This document shows positions 25,679-35,527 of a DNA stretch of 64,000 nt, piece after piece; the first letter of the stretch is position 1; every line of letters begins with the position of its first letter. The stretch is from contig NZ_JAKGAP010000016.1 in NCBI RefSeq assembly GCF_021532375.1, positions 40,923-104,922 on the forward strand. The letters run 5' to 3'. The position numbers were made by a program, and so were the translations under genes. This stretch comes from Paenibacillus alkaliterrae (GTDB lineage Bacteria > Bacillota > Bacilli > Paenibacillales > Paenibacillaceae). Under the pieces are notes generated by a model. The model was not told where the DNA came from, did no database searches, and saw only the letters and a program-made list of their open reading frames with translations.

Positions 25679-27487
25679 TCAACTTTTTCGCGGCTTTAAC
25701 CATATATTTCTAAAATCGACCCATCCCTGCTCGTTAAAGCTGATGCCGCGGACGGACGGATGGAACGATGACGACAGCTTTTTATGTAGAAGGAAAATGA
25801 TAGCGCTGGTCTCCTGCAATCGATGCTCTACGGCCTGCAGCATTTCCTCTCTCTTATGCCTGGACGGTTCTCGAAGCAGGGCATTCACCCTTTGATCCAA
25901 TTCCGCCAGCAGATCGCACCCGAGATGTGAACGAATAAAGCTGTACGGAAACTGCAGCAGCTCCACTTGAGTTAACTGAGCCTCTCCAAAAATAACTTCA
26001 AACAAAATACAGTCAGCCTTCCGAATGTTTTCCCGCTCCATCATTTGCCCCCACGAAACCATATGGACTTCCATGGAAATGCCATGCTGCCTGCATTGCT
26101 CCTGAATCCAGTAAGCATCCGCAGCATGCCTTTCATAAGTATACAAGCAGATCGTCTCCCCCCGGTATCCCGCTACCTGCAATAACCGGCGGGTTTCCTC
26201 CGGCTGAAATGCCATGTCTTCCGCCCCCATCGCGGCATTCGGAAAAAATCCTTGAGCGGGGTACATGCGCGGCTCCCCTAGCTCGTCTATCATTCGTCCG
26301 CGATCAATCAGATGATGCAGCGCTTTACGGAAATTCGGGTGACATTGAGGTCCGGGCCTGGTAAGGTTCATAGTCAGCAGGCTGCAGCCCGTATGCAGTT
26401 CACCGAGTTCCTCCCACTCCACATTTATTACGGGCGACGGATCACCCATATGAAGCATCACCTGATCTGAGGGGTTGTCCTTCACCTGGCACGATTTATC
26501 ATCCGGAATCATAATAACCTCTACCCTGTCCAGATGAGCCCTGCCTTGAAAATAAGATTTGTGCACCTCCAGCACACAAACACTTTCATTATGCTGAACA
26601 ACCTTAAAAGGCCCTGTCCCGACCGGGTACCGCGCAAAACCGCTTCCTTTTTCCAGGCACACTTCCTCCGGAACGATCGAAGACGCAGGGAAAGACACAT
26701 AATGCAAAAACAAATGGTTCGGTGCATCAAGCGTAATTTGAACGGCGCTGCCATCCAAAACCGCAATGTCCAACATGCCGCGAAACAGCCAGTTATGCGG
26801 CAGTGCTAGCATTGGATCACTCAATCGCCGGAAAGAGAAGACAACATCTTCCGCCGTCAGCTCTCTTCCATGATGGAAGGTAACACCCCTTCGCAAATAA
26901 AACGTCCATATGCTGCTGTCATCATTCGACTCCCAATGATGGGCCAAGGAAGGTTGAAAACGTTGGCTGACCCGATCATAACGAACAAGTGTATCGAGCA
27001 CCTGCTTCATCATATGCGCATCGAAGGCATAGAACGAATACGCCGGATCAAGCGTGTTTATCGTCCGGTAAACAGGAAATCGCAACGACTCCATCCGCTG
27101 TTGTTTCTTCCCTTCTACTCTATAGCCGAAATAACCGGATGATAACCAGTCCATGAGCTGTTCCTTTACCGTAGTCCCCTCACCGTACCGACTGATTTGC
27201 TCCAGGGCTTCCATCAGCTCTCCCTTCAGCACAAGCGCTTTGGCTTCAGATAGAAGCAGGTCCCCCTTAAAAAGCAAAAACGTCAGCACGGATCGGTGGC
27301 CTCTCCCTCGTCCGGGTACCCACCTAATCCATCCCAACTCAACCATCTTGGTCATAATCAGCTTCGCATTGCGTGTTGTACAGTAAAGCAGAATTGCGAT
27401 CTCCTCCATCGAAATCGGGACGGATTCTCCCTCCAGAGCATTCGGAAAGCTTTGGCGAAGTTGTAAATAATGAACGGCCAGCTGCAT
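25679..27487 (-). CDS. SgrR-like regulator: N-terminal DNA-binding domain fused to a family-5 solute-binding domain
   Basis: Cytoplasmic protein of 602 residues without a signal peptide. Residues 1-110 resemble the SgrR N-terminal winged-helix domain (SMEEIAILLYCTTRNAKLI, WVPGRGRGHRS). From about residue 150 onward it matches peptide/oligosaccharide binding proteins (FYLRRGVTFHHGRELTAEDV). It probably senses an imported compound in the cytoplasm and regulates nearby genes. The ATG at 27487 has AAAAGGGG 8 nt upstream; an in-frame start at 27568 lacks one. It sits upstream of the two amidohydrolases, the likely targets. Confidence 0.85.
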   Translation of the reverse strand: MQLAVHYLQLRQSFPNALEGESVPISMEEIAILLYCTTRNAKLIMTKMVELGWIRWVPGRGRGHRSVLTFLLFKGDLLLSEAKALVLKGELMEALEQISRYGEGTTVKEQLMDWLSSGYFGYRVEGKKQQRMESLRFPVYRTINTLDPAYSFYAFDAHMMKQVLDTLVRYDRVSQRFQPSLAHHWESNDDSSIWTFYLRRGVTFHHGRELTAEDVVFSFRRLSDPMLALPHNWLFRGMLDIAVLDGSAVQITLDAPNHLFLHYVSFPASSIVPEEVCLEKGSGFARYPVGTGPFKVVQHNESVCVLEVHKSYFQGRAHLDRVEVIMIPDDKSCQVKDNPSDQVMLHMGDPSPVINVEWEELGELHTGCSLLTMNLTRPGPQCHPNFRKALHHLIDRGRMIDELGEPRMYPAQGFFPNAAMGAEDMAFQPEETRRLLQVAGYRGETICLYTYERHAADAYWIQEQCRQHGISMEVHMVSWGQMMERENIRKADCILFEVIFGEAQLTQVELLQFPYSFIRSHLGCDLLAELDQRVNALLREPSRHKREEMLQAVEHRLQETSAIIFLLHKKLSSSFHPSVRGISFNEQGWVDFRNIWLKPRKS

Positions 27488-27597
27488 CGTACAAGCCCCT
27501 TTTCTCATTCCGTGTAAAGCTTGATATTCCGGAACATTATACCTTCCGTCACAAACAGAATAAATCACCCTGCGGGTAACGCGGAGAGGGCGCTGCG

Positions 27598-27647
27598 AAA
27601 AAAAAGACGGCGCAACGAGCGGGGGTCCGCCAATCTGGCCGTCTTTA
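27598..27647 (-). terminator. Forked rho-independent terminator, copy B
   Basis: Near-identical to the element at 22328-22375. The outer stem GACGGC/GCCGTC is fully paired, the inner GCGG/CCGC hairpin is conserved, and at least eight T residues follow on the minus strand. It follows the M24 peptidase gene by about 30 nt and ends that unit. Confidence 0.8.
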
Positions 27648-27676
27648 TCGGTTGCACCTTAATCTATCTTCAATGA

Positions 27677-28768
27677 TTATACGATAACAAGATCTTTTGT
27701 GGCCCCTTGGTTTACAGACTCGCAGCCATTTTCCGTCACAATTACGATATCTTCAATCCGCACACCGAATTGGTTGGGCAAATAAATGCCCGGTTCAATG
27801 CTGAACACCATACCCGGTTGAACGATGAGCTCATTGGCGCTATGAATCGACGGCTCTTCATGAATTTCAATACCGAGTCCGTGGCCTGTTCGGTGGGTGA
27901 AATATTCGCCGTATCCGCCGTCCATGATCACTTTGCGAACCGCTTTATCGATTTTCCCGACAGGGATACCCGGTTTGACAGTTTTGAAACCAGCGAGATG
28001 GGCCGCTTTTACCAGCTCGTATACTTCTTGCTGCTTGGATGTGACTTGCTGCACACCGACCGTTCGGGTCATATCGGAGCAATAACGGTCCATCAGCCCG
28101 CCCATGTCGATAATGACCATATCGCCCGCTTGAATTCGCGTACCGCCGGGAGCGTGATGCGGGTTCGCGCCGTTCGGACCGGCGCCGACAATCGGCTCAA
28201 ACGAAAGGGCGTACACGCCTTCATGCTTCCAAAGCGTCTTTAACTCTTCAACGAGATCGATTTCGCGCATACCCGGGATAACCTTCTTAACAACCGCTTC
28301 CATGACTTTGCTGGCCGTAGCGCCCGATTTACGGATGCATTCCAGCTCATATGCGTCCTTAATCAGGCGAAGCGCATTTAAAATAGCACCGCTTTCCACA
28401 TAACGGACATTCGGCTTATACTTCATCAAGGTTAATAAATTGGCGCTCTGCCACAAATTATCTATTGACACGATACCCGAATCCGAGAGAAAGCCCGCCA
28501 GCTTGGCGATTGCATCTTCGCCGTCCTGCCAATAAAAACATTCCAAAGTGTTTTGTGAGAAATCCTCTCTATGCATCACGGGTGCGATGATGATCGGATC
28601 TTTGCCTTTGCGAAACACAATGGCCAACAATCGTTCGTGAGGGTCGATCCATACTCCGGTAAAATAATAGAAGTTTGCAGCCGTCGCCACGATTAACGCA
28701 TCGTAACCATTTTGCTCAATCAGCTCATCGGTTCTGTGAATCCGGTTTTCGAATGGATTTGCCATCAT
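27677..28768 (-). CDS. M24-family metallopeptidase (Xaa-Pro dipeptidase/aminopeptidase-like)
   Basis: Cytoplasmic peptidase of 363 residues with an N-terminal creatinase-like domain (about 1-130) and a pita-bread catalytic domain. The five metal ligands are visible as the Asp pair in IDMGGLMDRYCSDMTRT, His in HRTGHGLGIEIHE, Glu in FSIEPGIY and Glu in RIEDIV. Length and motifs fit prolidase-like M24B enzymes. Two consecutive ATGs make the exact start ambiguous by one codon. It follows an XRE-cupin regulator by 47 nt and is probably co-transcribed with it. Confidence 0.93.
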   Translation of the reverse strand: MMANPFENRIHRTDELIEQNGYDALIVATAANFYYFTGVWIDPHERLLAIVFRKGKDPIIIAPVMHREDFSQNTLECFYWQDGEDAIAKLAGFLSDSGIVSIDNLWQSANLLTLMKYKPNVRYVESGAILNALRLIKDAYELECIRKSGATASKVMEAVVKKVIPGMREIDLVEELKTLWKHEGVYALSFEPIVGAGPNGANPHHAPGGTRIQAGDMVIIDMGGLMDRYCSDMTRTVGVQQVTSKQQEVYELVKAAHLAGFKTVKPGIPVGKIDKAVRKVIMDGGYGEYFTHRTGHGLGIEIHEEPSIHSANELIVQPGMVFSIEPGIYLPNQFGVRIEDIVIVTENGCESVNQGATKDLVIV

Positions 28769-28815
28769 TGTTTAACCTCATTTCAAACCATAATCCGTAC
28801 TCGTTTGTTGTATAT

Positions 28816-29364
28816 CTATTCTGATTTTGAATTGGAACTGAAAACGGATAAATACTTCACTTCTTCTGAAATCGGAGTAAAAGCATGGTCTTCAAGAGAA
28901 TCGAAGTACAGACTGTCACCAGGAGATAAAGTGTAGTCTACATTTCCTACTTTGTATTTCATTTTCCCTTCAAGAACATAGATGAACTCTTCTCCCACGT
29001 GAGATACTGTTCTTTTTGGGGTTTCTCCTTTTTTGGCAATAAAAAAGAAGGGTTGCATTAACTTCTCCTGACGTTCGACGGCCAATGCAGAAAATGAGTA
29101 TCCTTTTTCCGTTTTGACAAGCTTTTGCAGGCTCATCTCTTTCGTCGTATGAACCGTGCCGCCCTGATCATGATCGTCCAAGAGGACGGATATTTTCGTG
29201 CCCAGAGCTTCGGCAATTTTGATGAGCGTGCCTATAGGCGGAACCGTTTTGCCGTTCTCGATTTTGGATAACAAGCTTTTCGTAAAACCGCAGGCATTAG
29301 CAATATCTTCTAAATTTCGATTCTGTTCTTTTCTGATTTTTCTGATCTTTTTTCCTAAGTCCAT
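28816..29364 (-). CDS. XRE-family regulator with C-terminal cupin
   Basis: DNA-binding regulator of 182 residues. The N-terminal helix-turn-helix (LGKKIRKIRKEQNRNLEDIA, TKSLLSKIENGKTVP) spans residues 3-60, and a cupin_2 domain (GEEFIYVLEGKMKYKVG, LSPGDSLYFDS) fills 110-175. This architecture commonly regulates amino-acid, polyamine or peptide catabolism, with the cupin as ligand sensor. It is adjacent to and upstream of the M24 peptidase gene, its probable target. AGAGGAT lies upstream of the ATG. Confidence 0.92.
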   Translation of the reverse strand: MDLGKKIRKIRKEQNRNLEDIANACGFTKSLLSKIENGKTVPPIGTLIKIAEALGTKISVLLDDHDQGGTVHTTKEMSLQKLVKTEKGYSFSALAVERQEKLMQPFFFIAKKGETPKRTVSHVGEEFIYVLEGKMKYKVGNVDYTLSPGDSLYFDSLEDHAFTPISEEVKYLSVFSSNSKSE

Positions 29365-29472
29365 TTCATCGATCCTCTAACAACATTTTGAAATTCAGCA
29401 GCATTATGATTCAACACTGTTTATTGTAATGCTATTAGGTGGAATCGTCAAATAACTATGCGCTCGAAGTTT

Positions 29473-31779
29473 TTATAGCCCATTCACGCCAAACTGTATG
29501 TATTGTTCTCTGCTTACCAAGCGCAAGCCGAACACTCTCCGAACTCTATGCCCCGGGTGAGCTTGGAAAGTAACGGTCACGATTTCATTCCCTTTAATGC
29601 TCTCTTCGGGAAGAACATAGTTAACATTATAAAACCTTTCCATTTCGCTAAAGCCCTCTTGGACATCTGTCAACGGTTTTCCATCTACAAGAATATCAAA
29701 TTCACAAGCCGGCATTTCTTGAGCAGCGGTGTAAGTAATGACGAGCATCATCGCGGTTTCTGGACGCACCTTCAAATCATAAGAAAACCAGCCATCGAGT
29801 CCCGCATTGCGATAGGCCCGATTGTTCAGTAAACCGACGCGCGTCACATCGCCTTGAAAGTTATGATCGCGCTCCGGCTGCATTTCTCCCGGCTGAGCGT
29901 AATCAACCGTACATTGTTCCAGAATGCTTATTTTCTTTCGTGCGATAAGATACTCATTTTCGGTCTTCCCCCATTCCTCTTCCGTAAATAAATCCCAATA
30001 AACCGAGTACAGCTTATCGTGCATCCGATAGAATGGATAAAGCTCGACCTCTCGCGGATAACCGGCCTCTACTGTGCGGAATGTGTTCGTTTTCCCTTCA
30101 ACAGGCTGCAGCCATTCCGTCAGCGCTTTATGGTTCGGAATCAGGACCGGCGTATAGAGAAAATTAAATGCATCCGGATCGTTCAGCGGTCCCAGCTCTC
30201 CCGCAAGCACTAATGGACCGTACAAAACAGCCGCCCGGCTCGGATTGTCCGGCATGCTCTCAAGCCGCAGCGTCATTGGAATGGTTACTTCAACTTGATC
30301 TCCATCGATCCAACGGCGTGCGATCTCCACAAAACTGCCCGGTTCGGTTTCTATTTGCTGAGCTTCACCGTTCACTTTCACTTCGATTCCCTTCTCCGCC
30401 CAGAACGGATAACGAATGCACATCGTATAGTTCACAGGCTCTTTGCATGATATTTGAATCGCAATCCGGTCATCCTCAGGATAATCTGTCTGTTGTACCA
30501 GCGTAACTCCTTTCTCCTTCCAATTCAGCGAGGATGGAATATATTGGTTCACATAAAGCTTCTCGTCACTATGGAAATAAATGCTGCTGCCGTAGCTCGC
30601 GTGATTCTCCATGCCCGTGCCGACGCAGCAAGTAAAGTGCTCGAACTTATCGTTATAATCTTTATAGCCTCCCATGGCTAATGACAAGCAATACGTTACC
30701 CCGCCTTCCACCGGATCCTGCGATGCCAATATATGATTGAATAGAGCCCGTTCATAATAATCGGCTTCCTTGGCCGAACCGTTCCATTGGAATAAATGCC
30801 TTGTCAGCTTCAGCATGTTATAGGTGTTGCATGTCTCCGTCGTATGCGGCCCAAGGCGGTCATTAAGCGTATCCGGCTCTCCGAAATATTCCCCGAAGCT
30901 GTTTCCGCCGATCGCGTAGGAATGATGGTGCACTACGCGGTCCCAAAAAAATTCCGCCGTCAATTTACGTTTCACGTCATTCGTCAACTCATATTCTCTT
31001 GCCAAGCCGATCAGTTTAGGGATCTGCGTGTTGGCATGCTTTCCTGGTAAGCAATCCTCGTGTGCGGCAAGCGGATCCAAAACCAGCTTATGCCAGAATC
31101 GCTCCGCCAATCTAAGGTATTTCACTTCCCCGGTATCGGCGTATAAATCCGCCAATACTTCGTTCATACCGCCGAACTCGCATATCATCATTTCTTCCAT
31201 TTGATTGTCAGTCAGTTTGGCGAAAATCCCGTCCAGCCAATCCGCCAGTTTAACCGCTACCTGCAATGCCTTTACATTACCGGCAAGGCGCAAAGCGTCG
31301 CGTAAACCCGCCAGCAGCTTATGAATCGTATATAAAGGAGCCCATCCGCCGTTTAAATCAAAACCTTTCGAACGGATATCACCGGAAGCAACTTCCAGAA
31401 AAATTTCTCTCCCTCGCGGAATTCCCGAAACATATCCGTCTCCGTGCCCATTTTGACAAATTTCCAGTTCATCCACAATATAATCGACGCGCTCTTTAAA
31501 CCGGATATCCTCTAATGACGCATAGAGCATGGAGCAAGCGGACAAGTAATGTCCGAGCGTATGACCCGATAAACTCATGGCCTCCCATCCTTCATATTGC
31601 GGCGCTTTCACCTCAAATCCTGCATACTCTCTAAATCTTGCAAGCAAACGATCCGGTTCAAGTTGAAGCAAATATTCTTTATTCAAATCCATCGCATGCT
31701 TGAACGGTCCGCCCAAAACGGCTACATCTTTCAAATCGAAAGCTTTGGCTTTCGTCCCTGCTTTCATATCTGCTAACAT
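29473..31779 (-). CDS. Glycoside hydrolase family 127 (beta-L-arabinofuranosidase-like)
   Basis: Intracellular-type enzyme of 768 residues without a signal peptide. It opens with the GH127 core (VLGGPFKHAMDLNKEYLL) and the alpha/alpha barrel, including GHTLGHYLSA. The characteristic ETCNTYNMLKLTRHLF and HFTCCVGTGMENHA segments bear the conserved catalytic/zinc cysteines, and a beta-rich C-terminal region follows. Family members release terminal beta-L-arabinofuranose from plant glycans; other specificities exist. The start has AGGAGG 8 nt upstream. It is the last gene of a transporter operon and lies 25 nt after the permease stop. Confidence 0.92.
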   Translation of the reverse strand: MLADMKAGTKAKAFDLKDVAVLGGPFKHAMDLNKEYLLQLEPDRLLARFREYAGFEVKAPQYEGWEAMSLSGHTLGHYLSACSMLYASLEDIRFKERVDYIVDELEICQNGHGDGYVSGIPRGREIFLEVASGDIRSKGFDLNGGWAPLYTIHKLLAGLRDALRLAGNVKALQVAVKLADWLDGIFAKLTDNQMEEMMICEFGGMNEVLADLYADTGEVKYLRLAERFWHKLVLDPLAAHEDCLPGKHANTQIPKLIGLAREYELTNDVKRKLTAEFFWDRVVHHHSYAIGGNSFGEYFGEPDTLNDRLGPHTTETCNTYNMLKLTRHLFQWNGSAKEADYYERALFNHILASQDPVEGGVTYCLSLAMGGYKDYNDKFEHFTCCVGTGMENHASYGSSIYFHSDEKLYVNQYIPSSLNWKEKGVTLVQQTDYPEDDRIAIQISCKEPVNYTMCIRYPFWAEKGIEVKVNGEAQQIETEPGSFVEIARRWIDGDQVEVTIPMTLRLESMPDNPSRAAVLYGPLVLAGELGPLNDPDAFNFLYTPVLIPNHKALTEWLQPVEGKTNTFRTVEAGYPREVELYPFYRMHDKLYSVYWDLFTEEEWGKTENEYLIARKKISILEQCTVDYAQPGEMQPERDHNFQGDVTRVGLLNNRAYRNAGLDGWFSYDLKVRPETAMMLVITYTAAQEMPACEFDILVDGKPLTDVQEGFSEMERFYNVNYVLPEESIKGNEIVTVTFQAHPGHRVRRVFGLRLVSREQYIQFGVNGL

Positions 31780-31804
31780 GTCATTTCCTCCTTGTTTGGT
31801 ATAT

Positions 31805-32701
31805 TCATTCTTTTACAGCTCCAATGGTAATGCCGCTCATAAAATATCTTTGAAAGAAAGGATAGGAAAGCATAATAGGAAGTGTAACAATCATGGTCGT
31901 GGCCGCTCTTATGGATTGGGGGGTGAGCTTTCTCATTTCAGCCATTTGCTTCTGCTCATCCGCTAATTTACCTACTTGCTCAACATCCAACAGAATCTTC
32001 CTTAAATAGACCTGCAATGTATCCCACTTACCTGAAGAATTATACAGAATAACATCAAACCAGGAATTCCAGTGGCTTACAGCGCTAAATACCGCAACCG
32101 CCGCAAACACCGGTATGCACAAAGGAGCTATGATCTTCATATAGATCATTAGCTCATTGCACCCGTCTATCCTTGCCGACTCCGCCAAAGCATCAGGCAG
32201 GTTGTACATGTATGAAGATATGAGCAGCATATAATAAGCGCTGAACAAGCTCGGCAGCCAGTATACAGTGAATGTATCCATAAGGTTCAGTTTGTTAATC
32301 AACAGATAAGTCGGCACCAGACCTCCGCTAAAATACAATGTTATCAAAAACAGAAACCTCGTAAATCTTCTGCCGGAAAACCACTTTACGGTTGTGACAT
32401 ACGCCAGTAGACCTGAAAAAAATAAAGTTGTCACCGTACCTACTACAACTCTTAATATGGAGATCAGTGCACCTTTTGCCAGATTACTTTTCTCAAACAT
32501 ATAATGATAGTTATCAAGCGTAAACTCCCTTGGCCAGAAATATAGACCTCCCCTAGCCGTATCCACTCCATCATTAAATGAAACGATAAGCTGATTCCAG
32601 AAGGGATAGACCATAACAAATGCCAGAATAACCATAAATAGGACGTTAAAAACATCGAATATACGTCCTGACGTACTGTTTTTTACATATGATGCTCTCA
32701 T
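31805..32701 (-). CDS. Carbohydrate ABC transporter permease (LplC/YtcP type)
   Basis: CUT1-like permease of 298 residues with six predicted helices. The EAA motif ALAESARIDGCNELM is near residue 180, and the C-terminus YFMSGITIGAVKE is typical of LplC proteins. It lies 21 nt after its partner gene with an AGGGAGA site. This transporter subclass usually imports complex-polysaccharide oligomers. Confidence 0.94.
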   Translation of the reverse strand: MRASYVKNSTSGRIFDVFNVLFMVILAFVMVYPFWNQLIVSFNDGVDTARGGLYFWPREFTLDNYHYMFEKSNLAKGALISILRVVVGTVTTLFFSGLLAYVTTVKWFSGRRFTRFLFLITLYFSGGLVPTYLLINKLNLMDTFTVYWLPSLFSAYYMLLISSYMYNLPDALAESARIDGCNELMIYMKIIAPLCIPVFAAVAVFSAVSHWNSWFDVILYNSSGKWDTLQVYLRKILLDVEQVGKLADEQKQMAEMRKLTPQSIRAATTMIVTLPIMLSYPFFQRYFMSGITIGAVKE

Positions 32702-32722
32702 CAGCGTTCTCTCCCTTCCCCA

Positions 32723-33691
32723 TTAGATGATAGAATAATCGGTCAATTTTTTCGAAAGCTTATTCGTAATTAATACAAGCGCCAGCCCTATAATTGCACT
32801 CATGAATCCTACTGCCGTTGCGAACGAATACCTTCCGAGCTGTATACCGTACCTGTACACGTATGTGTCAATAACCTCATGATATTCCCGTGTCATTGGT
32901 GTTCCCAAGAGCAGCTGTTGCTCAAATCCAGCGTTAAGCAAGCTGCCGATGCCAAGAATGAACAGCAAGATGACCGTCGGCCTTATCCCGGGAAGCGTAA
33001 TGTGCCAGGCCATTCCAAACCTTCCAAGCCCATCAACAGCTCCGGCCTGATAAAGCTCTTGATCGATGCCGGCAATCGCAGCTAAATAGATGATAGACGC
33101 CCAGCCTACACCCTTCCATATATTTGAAGTCGTTAGCAGCCCCCAGAAGTATTTCCCCTCCCCGAGAATAGACAACGGCTGATTAATCAAACCTGCCTTC
33201 ATCAGCACATCGTTTACAATACCCTCGCTTCCCAGCATTGTAAATATAATGCTTGCTACCACGATCCATGATACAAAGTGGGGAAGGTAAGATATCGTCT
33301 GTATAAGCCTCTTAAACTTAAAGCTTTTTATCTCATTTATGAATAGAGCTAGTAGAATCGGGGATACAAATCCTATGGTCAGACCTAATCCGCTTATGAC
33401 GAGAGTATTCCTAATAATAAGCCAGGCATCCGGCAGCGTAAAAAATTCTATATAATATTTAAGACCTACAAACTCGGATTCACTAAGCTTCTTTCCTGGG
33501 AAATAATCAAAAAAACTGTAGATGATACCATACATAGGAACATAAGCGAAGATGATGACCCACGCTAAAGCAAATGAATTGATAAACCACAATTCTCTCT
33601 CTCGATAAAGACGTTTTCTAATTTTTCTTAACCTGTCCAGAAGCTCTGTATTCTGTTTAGTGCTCGCAGCTTTTGTCTGTATCTCCTGCAT
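32723..33691 (-). CDS. Carbohydrate ABC transporter permease (LplB type)
   Basis: Permease of 322 residues. A charged cytoplasmic N-terminus of about 35 residues precedes helix 1 (SFALAWVIIFAYVPMYGIIY), and the EAA region is DQELYQAGAVDGLGRFG near residue 225. The conserved IQTISYLPHFVSWIV segment is diagnostic of LplB-like proteins. A 36-bp perfect palindrome separates it from the binding-protein gene. Confidence 0.94.
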   Translation of the reverse strand: MQEIQTKAASTKQNTELLDRLRKIRKRLYRERELWFINSFALAWVIIFAYVPMYGIIYSFFDYFPGKKLSESEFVGLKYYIEFFTLPDAWLIIRNTLVISGLGLTIGFVSPILLALFINEIKSFKFKRLIQTISYLPHFVSWIVVASIIFTMLGSEGIVNDVLMKAGLINQPLSILGEGKYFWGLLTTSNIWKGVGWASIIYLAAIAGIDQELYQAGAVDGLGRFGMAWHITLPGIRPTVILLFILGIGSLLNAGFEQQLLLGTPMTREYHEVIDTYVYRYGIQLGRYSFATAVGFMSAIIGLALVLITNKLSKKLTDYSII

Positions 33692-33718
33692 AGGTCTCCT
33701 TCTTTCTAATTAAAATCA

Positions 33719-33754
33719 CTTGGATAGTATTGATAATTATCAATACTATCCAAG
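33719..33754. terminator. Perfect 36-bp palindrome between SBP and permease genes
   Basis: The 18 bases at 33719-33736 are the exact complement of 33737-33754 with no loop. On the plus strand a T-tract follows, but no plus-strand gene ends here. On the minus strand it lies 15 nt after the SBP stop and before the permease ribosome site. It probably acts as an mRNA-stabilising or attenuating hairpin that favours SBP expression. Confidence 0.6.
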
Positions 33755-33768
33755 CTTTTTTTGCGTCT

Positions 33769-35478
33769 TTATTGATTTAATTTTTCAACATTTGCTTTAT
33801 AGGAAGCCGCATAGAACTCTTCAAGGTCATGAAGCCCCAGTTTGTTCAGCTTATCACGGGAATTATTAAAGTTTTCCTCCAGCTCGGCTTCCGACTTGCT
33901 TGTAATCATTTTCGCCCATTCCGAAAGCAAGGAATCCTTAATCGTTTGGTTAATGTTCGTAATAGGGTCATCTGCTTTAAAGGTCACTCTATACAAAGTA
34001 GAATCCCAGCTTTTGCCTTCCACATTTGCCCAGCTCATGTTTACACCCTCGTCAAGGAATTTTCCGTCAGAAGTTACTGGCCACATGTCATACACACTTA
34101 CTCTCGTAACCCTTGTGTCAAGATGCTCATCTTTAAACCAACCGGCGGGTGCAACCATCCAGAAGGATTGAGCCCCGAATTTCTCCTTGACCGCATGGTA
34201 GTTTTCATTTTTCTTCGCATAATCTAATGCGCTATCGTTGAACATCCACTTTCCGTCTTTAATATCCCAAACATTGTTCGGATCCGGTTGTCCATAACCA
34301 GTAATCATGGTCCCGATCCCGCTGAGTTCCCAGTTAAACCATTTCATAATACTTTCAGGATCTTTCGCCTTATCCGTAATAATGACTCTGTAATTCCCAA
34401 GGAAATCCGAAGCTACATCTGTCGCGTTCTCAACGTTAGGAGCTTTTACAGTTGCATTCATATAGCGTTTTTCAATATTGTATTTTTCCTGCTCCTGCTG
34501 TGACCATGCCTCTTGTCCTGCTACCCATAAATGCCACCATGTCCCAATGTTTCCGACAATTCTCTCATTCATTACTTTTGCTTGCCAGTCTTCGAATTTA
34601 TTGCTCAAGAAGTCAGGATCCAGCATTCCCTCGCGATAGAAACGGTTGATATACTTGGCAATGTCATATCCTTCGGGTGTATTCATCCAATGTGTGAACT
34701 GTTCGGCACTTTCATCTACTTTATAGCCGTTCTTGAATCCATACGCTGACAGCATGGCGCCATATAAAGCTGCACCCTGGGAATTATCCGATAAAGCGTA
34801 TACCTTCTCACCATTAGCATTGGTAGGATGCTTGTCCATAATTTGCTTAACGACCTGATAATACTCTTCTGGTGTCTTGTACGCCGGGGAACCTATTTCT
34901 TTCCACCAGTCATAACGTACGCCAAAGTCCCAGCCGGCTACATTCGGATTTTCGCCCCAACCTCTTGGAAGCTTATAAATTTTGCCATCATCCGCCTTAA
35001 GTAGATTCATATATTTGCCTAACTTTTCCTTAATATTAGGAGCATACTCTTCTATTAAAGAAGTAAGATCAATAGCTTTCCCCTGTCTGATAAACTTCTC
35101 CGCCATCTCATCATCCATATTGGTGATGACCTCAGGATAATCACCGCTGGCAAGCATAAGATTGAGTTTTTCATTCATATCAATGCTGTAGACAATCTTC
35201 TCGATCTCCACATTGAACTTTTCCTTATAAAACTTGGCCATTGGCTCAGCAATCTTGTCAACTTCCGCTTGATCATCATAACCTGCGTAAAAAGTTATTT
35301 TTAGCGGTTTCTCTGGAACTTCCCAGCCGTATTCGTTAACTTGAAGAGATTGTCCATTGTCCGCATCCTCCGTTACCGTTGACTCTTCCTCCTTTACCGT
35401 CTCATCGGAGTTATTATTACAGCCAATCATCCCTAACAACATGACAAGCGCCAGTATGATAATTAAATACTTTTTCAT
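33769..35478 (-). CDS. Extracellular sugar-binding lipoprotein (LplA-like)
   Basis: Binding lipoprotein of 569 residues. The signal peptide ends in LLGMIGC, placing the lipidated Cys at residue 20, followed by an acidic Glu/Thr linker. The size is typical of LplA-type binding proteins of polysaccharide-use loci. The ATG at 35478 was chosen because GGGAGGT lies 9 nt upstream; the longer frame from 35508 runs through that site. It lies between the DUF5695-like gene and the two permeases. Confidence 0.9.
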   Translation of the reverse strand: MKKYLIIILALVMLLGMIGCNNNSDETVKEEESTVTEDADNGQSLQVNEYGWEVPEKPLKITFYAGYDDQAEVDKIAEPMAKFYKEKFNVEIEKIVYSIDMNEKLNLMLASGDYPEVITNMDDEMAEKFIRQGKAIDLTSLIEEYAPNIKEKLGKYMNLLKADDGKIYKLPRGWGENPNVAGWDFGVRYDWWKEIGSPAYKTPEEYYQVVKQIMDKHPTNANGEKVYALSDNSQGAALYGAMLSAYGFKNGYKVDESAEQFTHWMNTPEGYDIAKYINRFYREGMLDPDFLSNKFEDWQAKVMNERIVGNIGTWWHLWVAGQEAWSQQEQEKYNIEKRYMNATVKAPNVENATDVASDFLGNYRVIITDKAKDPESIMKWFNWELSGIGTMITGYGQPDPNNVWDIKDGKWMFNDSALDYAKKNENYHAVKEKFGAQSFWMVAPAGWFKDEHLDTRVTRVSVYDMWPVTSDGKFLDEGVNMSWANVEGKSWDSTLYRVTFKADDPITNINQTIKDSLLSEWAKMITSKSEAELEENFNNSRDKLNKLGLHDLEEFYAASYKANVEKLNQ

Positions 35479-35527
35479 AAAAAACATACCTCCCATAATT
35501 TTTTTCATCGCTTTTATTGCAGAAACT

